From CAVYEM01 sp963767635 (lineage in GTDB: Bacteria > Vulcanimicrobiota > Vulcanimicrobiia > Vulcanimicrobiales > Vulcanimicrobiaceae): 64,000 bases of DNA. The position numbers were made by a program, and so were the translations under genes. Location: the NCBI GenBank assembly GCA_963767635.1, contig CAVYEM010000003.1, forward strand, positions 248,001 through 312,000. Direction: 5' to 3'. Below the pieces are notes generated by a model. That model saw only the letters and a program-made list of their open reading frames with translations, searched no databases and was not told where the DNA came from. The first letter of the stretch is position 1, and each line of letters begins with the position of its first letter. Of the stretch, positions 25,589 through 35,115 are shown piece by piece.

Positions 25589-26910
25589 GCGCTGGCGGCC
25601 TTTTCGAGCGCTGCTGTAACTTCCCGCGCGGCGCGCGTACCGGTTTCGAGTGCACCGTTGACCGTGCCGCCTTGTCCGTCGTCGGATGTCGCCTCGCCGG
25701 CAAAGAACAGCGTGTCGTCGAGGGGCGCCGCGAGCGTACTGCGCGCGTTTGCGCCGCCGACGAGCACGTAGCTATACGCACCGCGCGCAAACACATCCCT
25801 ACTCCAATTGTGCAAGGCCCCCGCTTCGAATTCGGTCTGCGCGAGCTCGAGCTCATCAAGCAGCGCGCCGAATTCGCTGAGCGCGCGCGCAACCAGTTCT
25901 TCCTGTGAGGAACCGCTCAACGCCGTTGCCTTTGGACCTCCTGCCCATGCCACGATGAGCCTGCTGCGATCGGGAAACCGTGTCCAATACGTCGGAAACG
26001 CCCCGTTCGGGCAGCGAAAAAAACCGGCGTCCCGGTATCGCCCGCCGTGGATGCGCTGCCAGAACGCCGATCGAAATCGAAGCGTTACCTTGACTACTTC
26101 CCCCATTTCGATGCGCCCGAGCGCCGCACGTTTTGCGGCCGGCAGAGCCGGATCGAAAGCGATCGTGGAATCGTCGCCGCTATGCCGCAGCACGCCGACG
26201 GGAAGCGTTATGACGGCGGCTCGAGCACGAATCGTTTGCGTTTTGCTGGAGTTGTTGGTGACGTCCACGGCAACGGCGCCGCGGCGCCAAGAAAGCCTGC
26301 GAACGATGGTCGAGAACTGTGTTTTAACGCCGGCCGCAACGCAGCAATCATACAGATGATCGAACATCGGCATGTAGCCGCCACGCGGTCGTGCGCTTAC
26401 CAAATCCACCCCCGATCCCCATTCATCGGCGATCGCCTGCGCGCTTGCGATCATCGGATCGACGGCGTCGAATCCCTCCACAAATGCGCGTGCCGCAGCA
26501 AGCGTTTCACGCCTCACGCCCTCGCTCTCCAAGCGCCGCAGAAAATGATCGACGCTCTCGTCATTTTCACGCGCGCGGGCACGTTCAAAGATTGCGGCCT
26601 CCGCTAGAAAGTCATCATCGGCGCGCTGCAGTTCGCCGTTCTCGCTGCAGATCCACGAATCGCCCCCGGTCGCGATTGCCGTGATGCCGGCCTCACGCAG
26701 CAAGGCTGCCGTCTCTTGTGCCTGTCCGTGGATGAACTCAGCACCCAGTTCCGCCGGCACTGCAGCGTCCTCAAACGCGACGGGCCATACGCGGCCACCG
26801 ACGCGCTCGCGTGCTTCGAGGACGTGCGCGCGCAACGATCGGCCGGCTGACTCGCGCGCCGCGGCCAAGCCCGCCGCTCCTGCACCGATAACAACGACGT
26901 CCGCATCCAT
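25585..26910 (-). CDS. Flavin-dependent amine oxidase
   Basis: A 441-residue FAD enzyme of the monoamine oxidase/polyamine oxidase family. The dinucleotide-binding motif VVVIGAGAAGLAAARE is at residues 5-20, followed by the family's ERVGGRVW block. The C-terminal flavin-contact segment is FFAGEATSDDGQGGTVNGAL, in which the usual cysteine for covalent flavin is absent, so FAD should be non-covalent. It would oxidise a primary or secondary amine, releasing aldehyde, ammonia and peroxide; the substrate is unknown. It has no signal peptide. It is translationally coupled to the small membrane protein downstream. Confidence 0.93.
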   Translation of the reverse strand: MDADVVVIGAGAAGLAAARESAGRSLRAHVLEARERVGGRVWPVAFEDAAVPAELGAEFIHGQAQETAALLREAGITAIATGGDSWICSENGELQRADDDFLAEAAIFERARARENDESVDHFLRRLESEGVRRETLAAARAFVEGFDAVDPMIASAQAIADEWGSGVDLVSARPRGGYMPMFDHLYDCCVAAGVKTQFSTIVRRLSWRRGAVAVDVTNNSSKTQTIRARAAVITLPVGVLRHSGDDSTIAFDPALPAAKRAALGRIEMGEVVKVTLRFRSAFWQRIHGGRYRDAGFFRCPNGAFPTYWTRFPDRSRLIVAWAGGPKATALSGSSQEELVARALSEFGALLDELELAQTEFEAGALHNWSRDVFARGAYSYVLVGGANARSTLAAPLDDTLFFAGEATSDDGQGGTVNGALETGTRAAREVTAALEKAASA

Positions 26911-27026
26911 GCGAGCGGCTTCAACTACTCCGCGCGAGCGCCTCTCACAGGCCGTGTCGCGCGATGCGCCGCTGCCTTCAACTAGGCTTTCGCATACGCG
27001 TTATGATCGTGATGCTATGATGTGCT

Positions 27027-27569
27027 ATGCATTCTATGGAGTTCGTCAGAAGCGACCCGCCGAAGATCGAGTACCTGGACGGGCGTCCCTATCCCAAAGT
27101 GAGTCCACAGACGCCGCATGGCGCGGTTCAGGGCGCGCTGTTCGCGATCCTAAGGGCGGCGGGCCGCCATCGCGGACTTGCGGGGACGGAAGCGCGCTTT
27201 TATCCCGGCGGCGCGCGCAAAACGGACACGAGTCTGATTCCGGACGTCTCGTTTGTCTCACGGGAGCGCCTGGCGTCGCTTCCCGAGAAGACGCAGCGGC
27301 ACAAACCGCCGTTTTCACCCGACATTGCGGTAGAAGTGCGCTCGCCCTCGGACAACCTCACGTTTCTACGCCGGAAAATCGATCGATATCTTGCGACGGG
27401 ATGCACGGTAGTATTAGACGTCGATCCGCAAAGCCGGACGATTGAGACGCACAGCGGCGCCGGCATCATGCGGTTCAGGAGCGGTGAACGCTTTCGTCAT
27501 CCTGCCGTACCGTGGCTTGAGTTCGACATCGACGAAATCTTTGCCGATCTCGACGAATTTCGTTTATAG
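27027..27569 (+). CDS. Uma2-family (DUF820) PD-(D/E)XK nuclease-like protein
   Basis: A 180-residue protein of the Uma2 family, a restriction-endonuclease-like fold found in many free-living bacteria, usually as scattered paralogs. The active-site pattern is recognisable: IPDVSFV (about residue 71) supplies the Asp, and IAVEVRSPSD (about 94-103) supplies the E-x-x motif. The biological role of the family is not established. A TATGAT-like -10 element lies just upstream. ATG 27027 is used; ATG 27036 is equally possible. It is followed 39 bases later by a GGT gene with its own strong ribosome site. Confidence 0.93.
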   Translation: MHSMEFVRSDPPKIEYLDGRPYPKVSPQTPHGAVQGALFAILRAAGRHRGLAGTEARFYPGGARKTDTSLIPDVSFVSRERLASLPEKTQRHKPPFSPDIAVEVRSPSDNLTFLRRKIDRYLATGCTVVLDVDPQSRTIETHSGAGIMRFRSGERFRHPAVPWLEFDIDEIFADLDEFRL

Positions 27570-27608
27570 CAACGAGATCGCGGTACGCACCGTTTGAGGA
27601 GGTATCGA

Positions 27609-29402
27609 ATGCCTTGCTTGAGAGGGCCAATCATTGCTTCTATGATTGCATCGGTTCTTGCTGCGTACGCGATCGTGTACGCGCAGCCGGCTCGACCGAG
27701 AGTTCCGGCCGACAGCGCCGTGCGCGGCGATCGCGCCGAAGGATGGCTGCAGCAAAGCCGATCGCCGATCCTGGCGCGCAACGGGATCGTCGTGACCAGC
27801 CAGCCGCTCGCGGCGCAAGCGGGCCTGCGCATCTTGATGCAGGGTGGCAACGCCGTCGATGCGGCCGTCGCAACCGTCGCAACGCTGAACGTCACGGAAC
27901 CGATGATGGTGGGCATGGGCGGCGACGTGTTCGCGATCATTTATATTGCAAAAGAGCGCAAATACTACGCGCTCAACGCGAGCGGAAAAGCGCCGACCGG
28001 CGCTACCATCGCGCGTTTCAACGCGCTCGGATACAAATACGATCCGGCCAATTGGGGACCGGGCTCCGGAATGCCGCCGGGCGGGATCCTCGACGTGACC
28101 GTGCCCGGTTCGGTGTGGGGCTGGGGCGAAGTGCTGCGCCGCTTCGGAACGATGAAGTTCGATCGCGTGCTCGCGCCGGCAATCGAATACGCGCAGAATG
28201 GGTTTCCGGTTTCGGAACGGATTGCGAGCGACTGGCGGCTGCCCAACGCGCTGCCGTTGCGAGGCTGCTGCACGCAGCTGGATCCGGATTCCGTGCGCAC
28301 GTGGTATGTCAACGGCGCCCCGCCGCGCACGGGGCAGATCTTCCGCAATCCGGATCTCGCGCGTTCGTTCCGGCTGTTGCAAAAATACGGGCGCGACGTG
28401 TTTTACCGCGGCGAGATCGCTCGAGCGATCGTCGCAAAATCACGGGCGCTCGGCGGAACGATGACGCTCTCCGACCTGGCAAATTATCGCGGCGAATGGG
28501 TGCAGCCCATCGACACCACGTATCACGGAGCGCATCTTTTAGAATTGCCGCCGCCCTCGCAAGGCTTTGCGGCAAACGAAGCACTCAATATTCTGGCGCA
28601 ATGCGTGCCGAAGCTCGTGCCGGGGCAAACCCTTGCCTCGCTCGGGCCCGCAAATCCGCGCTATTGGCATCTGCTCGTGGAAGCGAAGAAGCTCGCGTAC
28701 GCGGATCTCTACCGATTCAACGCCGATCCGGACGCTGTGCACGTGCCCGTGGCGCGCATGCTTTCCACGCAGCATGCCGCCTCCTTGTGCGCAAAGATCG
28801 ATCCCGATCGCGCATCGACGCCCGCGCCGCCCGGTCCTGAAAGCGGCGCGAGCGATACGATCGTGCTCTCGACCGCCGATCGCTGGGGCAATATGGTGTC
28901 ATGGGTCAATAGCAACTACGATGAGTTCGGCTCCGGCCTCACCGTGCCGCGGTATGGCTTCATTCTGCACGATCGCGGCGGTTTGTTTTCGCTCGATCCC
29001 AAGAGCCCGAACGCCATTGCGCCGCACAAGCGTCCGTTCAACACGCTTGCGGCGGGATTCATCGCGCGCGATGGGCGGCCTCTGATGACGCTCGGGCTGA
29101 TGGGCGGCGATATGCAGGCGCAGGGGCACGAGCAGATCGCGGTCGACATCATCGATCTGCACGCAAACGTGCAGCAAGCCGGCGACATGGCGCGCTTCCG
29201 GCATTCGGAGATTTCGAACACGCTGTGGCTGGAGTCGCCGCTGTACGCATTGGTCGGCGAACGTTTACACGAAATGGGCCATAACGTGCGATCGACGAAC
29301 CGCGCGCCGATGGGCGGCTATCAGGCGATCATGGTGTTGCCGAACGGCGCGTATGCCGCCGGCTCTGATTTCGGAAAAGACGGAGAGGCAGTGGGGTGGT
29401 GA
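27609..29402 (+). CDS. ggt: Gamma-glutamyltransferase-family protein, exported
   Basis: A 597-residue N-terminal nucleophile hydrolase that would cleave gamma-glutamyl bonds such as that of glutathione in the periplasm. The signal peptide is residues about 5-28. ILMQGGNAVDAAVA (near residue 78) is the family hallmark. The autoprocessing and catalytic threonine is in SDTIVLS (about Thr417), starting the small subunit, followed by DRWGNMVSW. The late GGDMQAQGH motif in place of GSPGG shows it belongs to the divergent GGT group with EF-type GDxQ motifs. ATG 27609 was chosen because GAGGAGG lies seven bases upstream. A second, less similar GGT is at 58.2-59.9 kb. Confidence 0.93.
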   Translation: MPCLRGPIIASMIASVLAAYAIVYAQPARPRVPADSAVRGDRAEGWLQQSRSPILARNGIVVTSQPLAAQAGLRILMQGGNAVDAAVATVATLNVTEPMMVGMGGDVFAIIYIAKERKYYALNASGKAPTGATIARFNALGYKYDPANWGPGSGMPPGGILDVTVPGSVWGWGEVLRRFGTMKFDRVLAPAIEYAQNGFPVSERIASDWRLPNALPLRGCCTQLDPDSVRTWYVNGAPPRTGQIFRNPDLARSFRLLQKYGRDVFYRGEIARAIVAKSRALGGTMTLSDLANYRGEWVQPIDTTYHGAHLLELPPPSQGFAANEALNILAQCVPKLVPGQTLASLGPANPRYWHLLVEAKKLAYADLYRFNADPDAVHVPVARMLSTQHAASLCAKIDPDRASTPAPPGPESGASDTIVLSTADRWGNMVSWVNSNYDEFGSGLTVPRYGFILHDRGGLFSLDPKSPNAIAPHKRPFNTLAAGFIARDGRPLMTLGLMGGDMQAQGHEQIAVDIIDLHANVQQAGDMARFRHSEISNTLWLESPLYALVGERLHEMGHNVRSTNRAPMGGYQAIMVLPNGAYAAGSDFGKDGEAVGW

Positions 29403-29435
29403 CCGAACCGGCAAGTTCGCATCCGATGTCGCACC

Positions 29436-30038
29436 TCACGTGCGCACTATGGAGAATAAACCGTCAAGATCCGCAATCGCGATTACGTGCGCCTGTCGCG
29501 GAAAAATCTTCTCGGTGAGGAATTCGTGCACACCGGGCTGCGGGTCGGCGCAGGCGTCAGCAACGACGAATATTTGGTAATCCCGGTCGGCCGCATCCCG
29601 CACGGTTGAAAGCACAACGCCGCTGGTGCTGACTCCCGCCAGGAACAGTGCGGTAATTCCTTTCGCGCGGAGCTGTTGATCCAGATCTGTGGTGGAGAAC
29701 GCACCAACGCGCGTCTTGCGCACGACGATATCGCCCGCTTCCTGCGCAACACGTTCGTGAACCGCAGTGCTCGGCGAGTCGTTGTGTACTGCTCTACCTG
29801 CGGCCGCGAGGAACGGCGCGAACCGGCTGTGTGCCGGCACGGCATCGTAGTCTGCGTCTTGGAACGCAACGCGCACGTAGCCGACGTATCCGCCGTGGCG
29901 CCGGACGATGGCAATCGCCTCCCCCACGCGCGAGAGCAAAGCCTCTACGTCCGCCAGCGAACCCAGCACTGCAGGTTGATAGTCCATCACCAGCATTGCG
30001 GCGTGCTCAGGATCAATGGCGGGAAGTGTGTCGCTCAT
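29436..30038 (-). CDS. Isochorismatase-fold hydrolase lacking the catalytic cysteine
   Basis: A 200-residue isochorismatase-like protein. The triad aspartate is Asp19 (VMDYQP) and the lysine is Lys108 (VVRKTRVGAF), but at the position where cysteine hydrolases have GxxTxxCV this protein reads GVSTSGVV, with Val141 instead of Cys. True isochorismatases also lack this Cys, so activity on enol-ether substrates is possible, while amidase activity is not expected. The C-terminal FPRQAHVI segment is typical of a common uncharacterised subgroup. Cytoplasmic and monocistronic, with its promoter in the 180-base gap to DUF5069. Confidence 0.9.
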   Translation of the reverse strand: MSDTLPAIDPEHAAMLVMDYQPAVLGSLADVEALLSRVGEAIAIVRRHGGYVGYVRVAFQDADYDAVPAHSRFAPFLAAAGRAVHNDSPSTAVHERVAQEAGDIVVRKTRVGAFSTTDLDQQLRAKGITALFLAGVSTSGVVLSTVRDAADRDYQIFVVADACADPQPGVHEFLTEKIFPRQAHVIAIADLDGLFSIVRT

Positions 30039-30219
30039 CGGTGTTCCGTTCGATGTGGACGCTTAAGAAGCCGCTCTCCGGCCTCAGTTGCCGACATGAC
30101 CGTGCGCCCGCCATCTGTGGCGGAGGGATAGGGACCGCGTGGGACTTTTTCAGAGGTTCCCGTAAGAAGGTACTACGGCGCGTTTCGCAGCGAGGCCGTA
30201 TCTCATTCTAGAGGTGCGT

Positions 30220-30693
30220 ATGGGTTGGATTCCGTGTTCCGGCCTGGATTCATTGGCAGGGCTGGTATGGTTGCCGCGACTGCTGCAGAAGGCGCGTCAC
30301 TGTGAAACCTTGGGGAATGAGCATCTCGTCGACGGCTACTGCTACGGCGATAATGATTTTATCGACAAGCAGCTCATCGCGTTTTTACGAACCAACGACG
30401 CGGCGATCTCCGCACTCGTAAGGCAGCATGAGTCGGATGCACAGGTTGCCTCAATGCTCGTCGACCGCAGCGGGCGCAGCACCGCCGAATGCGCAGCTTT
30501 CAGCAAAGCGTTGCGCCGAAAGTTCTTCGATTTTGCGCTTCTCGAGGCCGACGAAGGACGGCTTGCGCCTGGCCCCAAGGCCGCGATACTCAAGTTCGTG
30601 TACAACAACGTGATGATGCCGATCGTTTACCGCATATTTGCGCGCGATGAACGCAGCAGAAAGGCAGATCATACAATTGCGGTCAGCGAATAG
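30220..30693 (+). CDS. DUF5069 domain protein
   Basis: A 157-residue soluble protein. The GLVWLPRLLQKAR motif near residue 14 followed by YCYGDNDFIDKQL matches the start of DUF5069, a family of unknown function in diderm bacteria. The C-terminal 60 residues are charged and helical. ATG 30220 has AGAGG six bases upstream and is preferred over the GTG at 30214. The next gene, a lipoprotein, starts 13 bases after its stop. Confidence 0.8.
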   Translation: MGWIPCSGLDSLAGLVWLPRLLQKARHCETLGNEHLVDGYCYGDNDFIDKQLIAFLRTNDAAISALVRQHESDAQVASMLVDRSGRSTAECAAFSKALRRKFFDFALLEADEGRLAPGPKAAILKFVYNNVMMPIVYRIFARDERSRKADHTIAVSE

Positions 30694-30706
30694 CAGCACT
30701 ACCGCT

Positions 30707-32110
30707 ATGTATCGTGGATTCGCTCTGCTGTTCGCCCTGACGCTGGCGTCTTGCGGCGGCGGCGCAACCGGCGGCACGCCGGCGGTAAACGCGCCGCCTC
30801 TAAATGGCGCGCCGTCGGGTGGTCCATCGAGCGCGCCGACCGCTGAGCCATCGAACGCGCCCTCGACTGCACCGTCGAACGCTCCCTCGACGGGTTCAAC
30901 GATGATCGCCGATACGACCGGACGGGTCGGCTTGTTTCAAGAATTCGACCGGCTGATGTCGCCCGCGCAGATTGTGAGCGATGCGCCGCGGTACGATGCG
31001 GTTTGGGGTGCCTCGCAGCCGCAGCTGTGGCTCGGCGCTCATCCCGGCATGGTCGTTTCTCGTTATTTCATACCGCAGGAAGACCGCAGCCAGCTTTCCG
31101 GTCACGATTTGAACTGGTGGCAAACCAACCATCCCGATTGGATTCTGTACGCCTGCCGGTCGAACGGAACGCCGACGCATGACTACGCTTGGTGGCCCGG
31201 CGTAGATGCACCCGACGTGCCGCTCGATTTTCACAATCCCGACGTCATCGATTATCAGGTACGTCAGCTGAACGGCCAGAACGCCATCCAAAATGGCGAC
31301 AACGCGCTGGCTATCGATCAAGTGATCTTTCAAGACGCGATGGTGGGCGGCAATCCGAACTTCGGCCAGACGAGCAAACCCGGCGAATACGCGTGCGGGG
31401 TTTGGAGCAACGGGGCGTTCGTGCGCCGGTATTCGAGCGCGAGCGATCCGGCGTGGACTGCCGACATGCTTGCGTTCGTTACTACTGCGCGCCGCATCGT
31501 CACGACGGATCCGGAGCTCGCGCCCCATCACCTGAAGATCATCGTCAATCATCCGCAGGGCTCCATCGGCGATCCGAACGAGCAGGCGTTGCTCGGCGCC
31601 ATCGACGGCTTCGTGGATGAACGCGGTTACGCCGATTACGGCCGTTATGCCGCATCCACGGACGCTGCCCGGTTCAATTCGCTCACGAAATATTTGATCT
31701 ATCTGCAGAAGCGTGGAATCGCCGTTTTTATCATCAACTATTTTAAGGATGCGGCGGTTACGCCGCAGCAGCGTGAATATGCGGTAGCCGCCTATTTCAT
31801 GGCGAACGAAGGAGGGGCGGACTTGTTCATTACGCCTTCGACCGGCGGCATGGACAACAACTTCCCCGAATATGGAACGCGGCTGCGCGCTCCATGCGAA
31901 GAGTATCATGGCGGCCCGTTCATGTACTACCGCCGATACAGCGGCGGTTTGGTCGTGCTCAATTCGGGTTCATTGCCTGCGCTGCACATGCAGGCTGCGT
32001 TGCCAGCAAACCACAATTACACCGATGTCGACGGGCGCAAAATCACAAATCCGCTCGACGTAGCATCGAACGACGGATATGTATTACTTACGAGCAACGG
32101 TTGCTCATGA
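30707..32110 (+). CDS. Lipoprotein with putative glycoside-hydrolase-like (GHL15-type) domain
   Basis: About 467 residues. The signal peptide ends in the lipobox LASC (Cys about residue 14), so the protein should be lipid-anchored. A Pro/Ser/Ala/Thr-rich linker of about 50 residues (repeats of SNAPSTAP) follows. The globular domain then shows a TIM-barrel-like pattern: PQLWLGAHPG, HPDWILYACRSNG, VPLDFHNPDVIDY, IDQVIFQD, FVDERGYAD and FIINYFKDA, with several acidic residues at strand ends as in the putative GH family GHL15. Activity on a polysaccharide is an inference. ATG 30707 was chosen because only that start gives the lipoprotein signal; the frame is open from 30638. Confidence 0.8.
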   Translation: MYRGFALLFALTLASCGGGATGGTPAVNAPPLNGAPSGGPSSAPTAEPSNAPSTAPSNAPSTGSTMIADTTGRVGLFQEFDRLMSPAQIVSDAPRYDAVWGASQPQLWLGAHPGMVVSRYFIPQEDRSQLSGHDLNWWQTNHPDWILYACRSNGTPTHDYAWWPGVDAPDVPLDFHNPDVIDYQVRQLNGQNAIQNGDNALAIDQVIFQDAMVGGNPNFGQTSKPGEYACGVWSNGAFVRRYSSASDPAWTADMLAFVTTARRIVTTDPELAPHHLKIIVNHPQGSIGDPNEQALLGAIDGFVDERGYADYGRYAASTDAARFNSLTKYLIYLQKRGIAVFIINYFKDAAVTPQQREYAVAAYFMANEGGADLFITPSTGGMDNNFPEYGTRLRAPCEEYHGGPFMYYRRYSGGLVVLNSGSLPALHMQAALPANHNYTDVDGRKITNPLDVASNDGYVLLTSNGCS

Positions 32111-32164
32111 GCCGTGACGCCTGCCGCTGCACGGGTACAACCGTTCTATAAGGAGGAAACATAG

Positions 32165-32536
32165 ATGATGCATAGGTTTGGTCTAGTCGTCAGAGTGGTA
32201 CTGGCGCTCGCATTGTCCGCCGGAGCGACGGTCCCGGCTCTGGCCGCCGGCAGTCTCCCGCCCGGCGGCAAATATCATGACTGTCACGGGTATGTGCGGC
32301 ACGTTTCCCTAGAGAACGTGCGCGTTCACTGCATCGACGGCGTCCCCTCGGACATGTCGTTCTTGTCGTGGCCGAAATTCGTTTCGTTACCCAGCGGAAA
32401 GACGATGCAGTCCAAGGATCTCAAGCCCGGCACTCCGGTGCACGTGATTTTCTCGCAGTCACTCGGCGTGCGTCACGCGTACAAAGTGTACGTGGCAAAT
32501 CCCAAGGGACACGGCCTGTACGGCTTCAAGACTTAA
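32165..32536 (+). CDS. Small exported protein, 123 residues
   Basis: A strong AAGGAGGAAAC ribosome site precedes the ATG. A signal peptide (LVVRVVLALALSAGATVPALAA) ends near residue 27. The mature 95-residue part holds two cysteines (DCHGYV and VHCIDG) that could form a disulfide, and a short beta-rich core with KPGTPVHVIF. Domain family not recognised; periplasmic localisation is likely. It follows the lipoprotein gene by 54 bases. Confidence 0.8.
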   Translation: MMHRFGLVVRVVLALALSAGATVPALAAGSLPPGGKYHDCHGYVRHVSLENVRVHCIDGVPSDMSFLSWPKFVSLPSGKTMQSKDLKPGTPVHVIFSQSLGVRHAYKVYVANPKGHGLYGFKT

Positions 32537-32558
32537 AACGGCAAAAGAGCCGGCGGCG

Positions 32559-33218
32559 CTAACGCCCGATCCCGAGCTTTGCGTGCAGATTGGCGCGCAC
32601 TGCAGCCCATTCGTCAGCGACGATGCTGTACACGTAGGTATCCCGGAGCGAGCCATCCGCATGGCGGGAATGGCTGCGCAGCACGCCATCAAGTTTGGCG
32701 CCAAGCCGTTCGATCGCGCGCCGGCTTTGAAGGTTGAACGATGAGGTTCGGAATTCCACGGCGATACATCGCAGGTTTTCAAAGGCGTGGGTAAGCAATA
32801 ACAACTTACATTCAGTGTTGACGCCGGTGCGCTGCACCCGCCGGGCGTACCACGTCGAGCCAATCTCTACGCGACGATGCACTGAATCGATGTTCATGTA
32901 CGTGGTCATACCGACGACTTCGCGCGTCGAATATTCAATAACGGCGAAGGGAAGCATCGAGCCGAGCTTCTGTAGATCGACGCGGCGTTCGATTTCTGCC
33001 TGCATTTCCTGCGGGGCCGGAATATTTGTGTACCAGAGTTTCCACAGCTCGCCATCGTTCACGGCGCGCTTCAATCCCTGGGAATGACCGAGCGAGAGCG
33101 GTTCCAGCCTGACGCGCTCGCCCTGTAACGTAAGAGGTTCTGGCCAAATTGCGGGTTTGGACACAAGCCCGGCTTCGCTTTGAACCGTGCAAGGCATCCT
33201 TGACGGCTCGCTGTTCAT
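32559..33218 (-). CDS. GNAT-family N-acetyltransferase (RimJ/RimL-like)
   Basis: About 219 residues. The GNAT core is seen from LTLQGERVRLEPL (about residue 25): PFAVIEYSTREVVGMTTY is the beta4 strand, RRVEIGSTWY and the RTGVNTECKLLLLTHAFE segment form the acetyl-CoA-binding helix region, and NLQSRRAIERLGAKLDGVL is the hallmark C-terminal motif. It would transfer an acetyl group to an N-terminal amine or small molecule. I used ATG 33218; upstream codons overlap the divergent TetR gene, and a palindrome at 33222-33236 lies immediately upstream. Likely controlled by that TetR regulator. Confidence 0.88.
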   Translation of the reverse strand: MNSEPSRMPCTVQSEAGLVSKPAIWPEPLTLQGERVRLEPLSLGHSQGLKRAVNDGELWKLWYTNIPAPQEMQAEIERRVDLQKLGSMLPFAVIEYSTREVVGMTTYMNIDSVHRRVEIGSTWYARRVQRTGVNTECKLLLLTHAFENLRCIAVEFRTSSFNLQSRRAIERLGAKLDGVLRSHSRHADGSLRDTYVYSIVADEWAAVRANLHAKLGIGR

Positions 33219-33221
33219 GCG

Positions 33222-33236
33222 GTACTGTTTGAGTAC
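33222..33236. promoter_or_regulatory. Candidate TetR operator GTACT-N5-AGTAC
   Basis: A perfect inverted repeat (arms GTACT and AGTAC, spacer GTTTG) between the divergent GNAT and TetR genes. A third related GTAC (TATGGTACC) follows at about 33242, and a TTGACA-like -35 lies at about 33254. Position and symmetry suit a TetR-family autorepressor; no binding data. Confidence 0.5.
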
Positions 33237-33285
33237 TGTATGGTACCGGGCGGTTGACAAACCCTGCGGGCGTTGCCGGGGTATT

Positions 33286-33888
33286 GTGAAGGCAAGAGAA
33301 AAACTGCGTGAAATCGCCGACGACTCGCTGCGCGCGCTGGTTATGGACTGCGCGGCCGAAGTCATCGCCCGTGAAGGCGTACACGGGCTTTCGATCGAGC
33401 AGATTGCGCGGCGCCTCTCTATTTCAAAGTCCACGTTTTATCGCGTGTTCGATTCGAAGCGGTCGCTGCTCGTGACGCTTGCGATCGAAGATTACGATGA
33501 ATTCGCGCATCTTGCCGACAAGCTGCTGGAAGGCCGAGTCGTTTCCGTCAAAGCGCTCGAAGAACTGTTTCGCGCAGCGTGCGACATCGCGTGGAAGCGA
33601 AAGGGCGGGGCGCTGGCGCACGCGTTGCTGCCGGTACTTCCCGAGGTTGGCTCGCATGCGCGTTTCCGTGAAGCCGCCTCACGCGTGCTGAACAGGACCA
33701 GCGCCCTCATCGGGCGCTGCCGTACGCGCAAGTCCCGGGCGCTGCTACCCGCTGCGGAGATGGCCCGCTTCGCGCTCAGCGCGATTGTCAATGCGGTTCC
33801 GGATACCGGTTCGTTCAACGGTTCGGTGACCGATGCCCGTGACGCGTTAGCATGGACCATTGCCGCTGCATGTGTCGCATACACTTGA
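33286..33888 (+). CDS. TetR-family transcriptional regulator
   Basis: About 200 residues. The N-terminal helix-turn-helix is clear: VIAREGVHGLSIEQIARRLS then ISKSTFYRVFDSKRSLL, typical TetR. The C-terminal ligand/dimerisation part is all helical and not diagnostic. GTG 33286 gives the usual N-terminal length; an ATG at 33217 is in frame but would overlap the divergent gene and the presumed operator. It probably represses itself and the divergent acetyltransferase. An exported hydrolase follows 19 bases later on the same strand and may be part of its regulon. Confidence 0.88.
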   Translation: MKAREKLREIADDSLRALVMDCAAEVIAREGVHGLSIEQIARRLSISKSTFYRVFDSKRSLLVTLAIEDYDEFAHLADKLLEGRVVSVKALEELFRAACDIAWKRKGGALAHALLPVLPEVGSHARFREAASRVLNRTSALIGRCRTRKSRALLPAAEMARFALSAIVNAVPDTGSFNGSVTDARDALAWTIAAACVAYT

Positions 33889-33907
33889 GGACTGTAAGCA
33901 GGCCGGC

Positions 33908-35115
33908 GTGTTAGCACATGCGTTTTTGGCGCTGGCGCTGGCGCTTGCCGGCGCCGGCTCCGATGTCACCGCGGCCTATCGCGTCGCGGGAAGTGTGGTG
34001 TATGTGGGAATCGACGGTGAGCCGCCGGGCCGGCCCACAATACAATACTACGATTCCAAGTCGCAGCGCATGGGCACGCTGCAACACGTAACCGGCAACC
34101 GGTACCGCAGCAGCGACGCACCTGTCAAAACCTTCAACTTCACCTCGCCGTCCGTGATAGTCCAAGAAAGGCGTTTCATCGTCGGCGGCGGTCAGGATCA
34201 AATCGGATTTTCCCTGTGGTATGCGCAGAACGCGGTGCATCGTCCGACGATCGTCCTGATTCAAGGCGCGGACGATTCCACGCGCCAAATGGGCTTTCTC
34301 GTTCCGTTCTTCGTCGTGCATGGTTTGAGCGTGCTGACGTACGACCAGCGCGGCACAGGGCAATCCGCCGGCAATTGGCGCTACGCCGGCCCAGTTGCAA
34401 AAGCGCACGACATCCTCGCGATACTCAACGCCGCAAAAACCGATAGTGCAGTGGATCCACAGCGCATAGGCGCATGGGCGGCCAGCAACGGCGGCTGGGT
34501 CGCGCCAATCGTCGCGAACCGCTTTCCACTCGCCTTTTTGATTTTGAAAAGCACCCCCAGCAGCACGATCGAAGAAAATGTGCTGTATGAGATCGAGCAG
34601 GATTTGCGCGAACGCGGCCAATTCTCTCCGCAGCAAATCTCGCAGGCGCTGGCGTTCGAACGGGTCATGTTTTCGGCATTGCAGTCCAACACAAACTGGA
34701 ACCTTGCCGGTCAAGCGTTAGCCGCGGCAAGGACGCAGCCGTGGTTTTCGCACATGCGCATCCCGCCCGGCATGGCTACTCCGCCGCCGCCCGCAATGCT
34801 CGCCGCCATGCAAGACTTCGCTGATCTACGATCCAACGGCCATGCTTACGCAGCTTCGCGTTCCGACGCTCGCGGTGTTCGGCGCTCTGGACAGGGAGGT
34901 GGACGCAGCGAGCAGCGCCGCAAGACTGCGTGCAGCATTCAGCCGGTCCGGTCAACGGGACCTCACGATCGTGACGTATCCACATGCGGGCCATTTGCTC
35001 GTTGCATCAGCAACCGGTTATGAAGATGCGCCGTCGTTGCCGGTACGCTACGTCGGCTATCCCGAGGAGCATGATCCGCTGGCTCGCCGAACGGGGCTTT
35101 GTGGGCGCAAAATAG
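33908..35115 (+). CDS. Exported alpha/beta hydrolase, two frameshifts
   Basis: A signal peptide (LAHAFLALALALAGAGS) leads into a DUF1749/dienelactone-like alpha/beta hydrolase. The triad can be assembled from three reading segments: the nucleophile in WAASNGGWVAP, the acid in AVFGALDREVD and the histidine in YPHAGHLL. The frame changes near 34815-34825 (after AAMQDFADL) and again near 35070 (after VGYPEE), after which MIRWLAERGFVGAK ends normally at 35115. Each piece joins its neighbour with family-typical sequence, so the true gene is about 400 residues. The two lesions are either sequence errors or inactivation. It stands directly upstream of a two-component system. Confidence 0.8.
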
